Origin: Helicobacter pylori oki112
GTDB taxonomy: Bacteria > Campylobacterota > Campylobacteria > Campylobacterales > Helicobacteraceae
Length of the DNA: 64,000 nucleotides
Direction of reading: 5' to 3'
NCBI RefSeq assembly: GCF_000600085.1
Contig: NZ_CP006821.1
Span: 744,001 to 808,000, forward strand
The notes below the pieces were generated by a model that had not been told where the DNA came from, searched no databases, and worked only from the letters and a program-made list of their open reading frames with translations. Position 1 is the stretch's first letter; the number at the start of each line of letters is the position of its first letter. A program made the position numbers and the translations under genes. Of this stretch, positions 63,301 through 64,000 are shown in pieces.

Positions 63301-64000
63301 CTATTCCCGCTTAAAAGCGTGTAAGTGGTTTTATCGGTCAAATTCCTTTCAATGTTAAAAATACTATCATTTTCAATAGAGACTGATCCTTTAAGGCGGC
63401 TGAAAGGATCGCTATTAATGAGTGTGTTTGTGCCTTTAAAGGTGGTGTTTTTAGTGTCATTAAACGAATAACTACCGCCATTAAACGAGTTATTGTTAAA
63501 AATTAGATTTTGCGCTTTGGCGTTGATATTATAAGAATTGAAGGTGTTGTTTTCTAAGGTTAGGGAATTTCCGGTGCTGTTTTCACCCCCTTTATAAATC
63601 AAAGTGCCGTTATCGCTAAAATTAACATTCTTAATCACGGCATTTCCGTTAGCACTAGCGTTATCCACGCCAAAATTCCCCCCTCCACTCACAGAGCCTT
63701 TATCCCAAGTGATATTATTGGCTTTAAGGTTAAAGCCTCCATTAGGGGTTTGGTTGCTAAAATCTGCGTTTGTTGCATTCAAATTACCATTATTAACAAT
63801 GAAATTCATCCATGAATTTTGCAAACCGGCTTTATCGCTATTCAAATGAGCGTTAGCGATATTCAAACGCTTTTGAGCGTTAAACACTAAAGTCGCACCC
63901 CCACCGGTTTTAGCGCCATTACCAGAGCGAATCGTGCCGGCAATATCAATTTGATTGGCTTTAAAAACGCCTTGAATATAGCCCACTAGCCCCCATTCAG
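57348..64000 (-). CDS. faaA: VacA-like flagella-associated autotransporter FaaA, C-terminal part (runs off window)
   Basis: More than 2,212 residues of a type V autotransporter. The reading frame is still open at the right edge (the GTG at 63986 is internal), so the start and signal peptide lie outside. The passenger is a long Asn/Gly/Ser/Thr-rich beta-helix with VacA-type repeats of alternating short strands (for example SLTLENNTFNSYNINAKAQ, NFNGDTNFNQATLNLRAK). A helical, less repetitive segment lies about residues 1140-1480 (KIFSYLGQGGIEKLFGEKGL ... GLGSILPKSLQKELEQF). The C-terminal barrel begins about NNLWATGVGGVSFVENGTG and ends GNIGMRLAF, with terminal Phe. Established work links FaaA (HP0609/HP0610) to flagellar localisation and colonisation. 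No frameshift here, unlike the split annotation in 26695. Confidence 0.95.
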   Translation of the reverse strand, partial: EWGLVGYIQGVFKANQIDIAGTIRSGNGAKTGGGATLVFNAQKRLNIANAHLNSDKAGLQNSWMNFIVNNGNLNATNADFSNQTPNGGFNLKANNITWDKGSVSGGGNFGVDNASANGNAVIKNVNFSDNGTLIYKGGENSTGNSLTLENNTFNSYNINAKAQNLIFNNNSFNGGSYSFNDTKNTTFKGTNTLINSDPFSRLKGSVSIENDSIFNIERNLTDKTTYTLLSGNSIKYNNEIVADNVFSKNLWNLIHYGGERGTLLRTEKNTYFVQFTQSNGQKFVFEETFNPGSITYKYFTIHSSPFHTDADSKDIWNQVRKQFDFIPGKTPVCVGVCYIAPYKNQDLIGSSAFAWSLNFGATVVGTLLLGSAQEKANDNGGSIWFGKNNLLYLHGNFNATNIFLTNNFNVGNPNAGGGATIDFNADETLNADGLNYTNFQTVAMGLQTSASQHSWANFNSRLSMEIKNSNFRDFTWGGFNFNSGRIAFENTTFSGWTNINGATESGSSYVNMVANTDLIFSNSILGGGIRYDLKANNIIFNNSQIVIDVSKNVNQSSLNGNVTFNHSRLSVKQNASINIGGSQTQTTLENASSLSFYNNSVANFNGTTAFNGVSYLNLNPNAQLSFNQVNFNNANVTFYGIPLFGKTPDFGNSVRLINFNGDTNFNQATLNLRAKNIHINFQGASTFENNSTMNLAESSQASFNALKVEGETNFNLNGSSLLNFNGDSVFNAPVNFYANHSQISFTKLATFNSDASFDLSNNSTLNFQSVLLNGALNLLGNGANALSINASGNFSFGSQGVLNLSNVNLFDAKNKPLVYNVLQAQNIQGLMGNNGYEKIRFYGIQIDKADYSFNNGIHSWSFTNPLNTTETITETLHNNRLKVQISQNGVSNNAMFNLAPSLYDYQKNPYNETENSYNYTSDKAGTYYLTSNIKGFNQNNETPGTYNAQNQPLQALHIYNQAVTKQDLNAIASLGKEFLPKMANLLSSGALDNLNLNSPNGFETLFDILKKYGIALNQANWKSLLGIINGFSNMANYDFSQGNLVIGAIKEGQTNTNSVVWFGGDGYKEPCAVGDNTCQMFRQTNLGQLLHSSTPYLGYINANFKAKNIYITGTIGSGNAWGSGGSANVSFESTTNLVLNQANIDAQGTDKIFSYLGQGGIEKLFGEKGLANALSNIVYEESLNDNAIPKDLANMIPKDLGSKTLSSLLSPTEVNNLLGVSAFKNAIMEILNSKTVGDVFGENGLLNALDPIKRKEIDQMLLEQIQAHSSGFEKFIVKTLGIENVENFINTWYGKQSLSSFANNFVPGGLNQALDKIGSSTDAKELQSFLDKTTFGDILNQMINQAPLINKLISWLGPQDLSVLVNIALNSITNPSEELTNTISSIGEKALNDLLGEGVVNKIMSNQVLGQMINKIIADKGLGGVYHQGLGSILPKSLQKELEQFGLGSLLGSRGLHNLWQKGNFNFVAKNHVFVNNSSFSNATGGELNFIAGKSIIFNGKNTINFTQYQGRLSFVSKDFSNISLDTLNATNGLILNAPRNDISVQKGQICVNVLNCMGEKKAHFSSAPTPTDETLEVNANNFAFLGTIKANGLVDFSQVLQNTTIGTLDLEPNATFKANNLIVNNAFNNNSNHRADISGNLNVVKGAALSTNENGLDVGGNFKSEGSLIFNLNNPTHQTIINVTGASTIMSYNNQALIHFNTQKQGAYTLIDAKRMVYGYDNQTILGGSLSDYLKLYTLIDFNGKRMQLKGDSLSYDNQPVNIKDGGLVVSFKDNQGQMVYSSILYDKVQVSVSDKPMDIHAPSLEYYIKYIQGSAGLNAIKSAGNNSILWLNELFVAKGGNPLFAPYYLQDNPTEHIVTLMKDITSALGMLSKPNLKNNSTGALQLNTYTQQMGRLAKLSNFASFDSTDFSERLSSLKNQKFADATPNAMDVILKYSQRDKLKNNLWATGVGGVSFVENGTGTLYGVNVGYDRFIKGVIVGGYAAYGYSGFYERITNSKSDNVDVGLYARAFIKKSELTFSVNETWGANKTQISSADTLLSMINQSYQYNTWTTNAKVNYGYDFMFKNKSIILKPQIGLRYYYIGMTGLEGVMHNALYNQFKANADPSKKSVLTIDFALENRHYFNTNSYFYAIGGIGRDLLVRSMGDKLVRFIGNNTLSYRKGELYNTFASITTGGEVRLFKSFYANAGVGARFGLDYKMINITGNIGMRLAF

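Noticed and set aside
63984..63986. GTG as the start of the autotransporter
   Set aside because: The frame is still open beyond it to the window edge and there is no signal peptide; the real start lies outside.
1..64000. tRNA, rRNA, CRISPR, insertion sequence or prophage
   Set aside because: Intergenic gaps are all below 300 bases and none shows a tRNA cloverleaf, CCA-type end, spaced direct repeats or transposase. No transposase, integrase or phage-structural protein is encoded.

Overview
This window is chromosomal DNA of Helicobacter pylori. The evidence is gene content plus order: futB fucosyltransferase with heptad repeats, oipA, frxA, the pfr ferritin, the hydABCDE [NiFe]-hydrogenase operon, a VacA-like giant autotransporter (faaA), futalosine-pathway menaquinone genes, and AT-rich DNA with many homopolymer and dinucleotide tracts. 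The order matches, from memory, the HP0663-to-HP0610 segment of strain 26695. Three features look more like J99: an extra dehydrogenase next to frxA and two side-by-side LPS glycosyltransferases (jhp0562/jhp0563 type). Gene names below rest on recognised motifs and on this order; no database search was run.

Region 1 (1-12.2 kb, minus strand) is a tightly packed housekeeping run transcribed right to left: mqnE, bamA, mqnC, an inactive M16 peptidase subunit, gatB, a SurA-like periplasmic chaperone, a LapB-like TPR/zinc-ribbon protein, rnhA, rnc and aroC. Region 2 (12.2-15.0 kb, plus) holds pfr, serB and the phase-variable futB. Region 3 (15.0-26.4 kb, minus) holds a degenerate uracil-DNA-glycosylase-like protein, aspA, murA, galU, slt, a second glutamyl-tRNA synthetase, frxA, an accessory dehydrogenase, a START-like protein and a CCA/poly(A) polymerase. 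Region 4 (26.4-35.7 kb) has queC, oipA (minus), two small exported proteins, the hydABCDE operon (minus) and mdaB (plus). Region 5 (35.7-41.4 kb, minus) has a DUF262/DUF1524 protein of the GmrSD/BrxU/SspE type, an Hcp-family Sel1-repeat protein, dapD and ispG. Region 6 (41.5-46.6 kb, plus) has an aminotransferase, murC, a small membrane protein and mutS2. Region 7 (46.8-53.0 kb, minus) has ppa, the two LPS glycosyltransferases, adk, aspS and a CheV. Region 8 (53.1-57.3 kb, plus) has ligA, a small ribbon-helix-helix-like protein and an ABC exporter whose ATPase gene is frameshifted. Region 9 (57.3-64 kb, minus) is the 3' part of faaA, which runs off the right edge.

Genes that work together: gatB, the second GluRS and aspS are three parts of the indirect (transamidation) route to Gln-tRNA and Asn-tRNA. 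futB and the two GT25-family enzymes would act on the Lewis-type O-antigen, and two of the three carry C tracts that can switch reading frame (futB reads in frame, C10; the beta-galactosyltransferase-like gene is out of frame, C13). hydA-E make and mature the uptake hydrogenase, feeding the menaquinone pool made by mqnC and mqnE. bamA, the SurA-like chaperone, oipA and faaA belong to outer-membrane biogenesis and surface display. No rRNA, tRNA, CRISPR array, insertion sequence or prophage was seen. The strongest candidates for something undescribed are the AUU start of bamA, the iron-sulfur UDG-like protein that has lost its catalytic motif, and the DUF262/DUF1524 gene with a T10 tract at its promoter.
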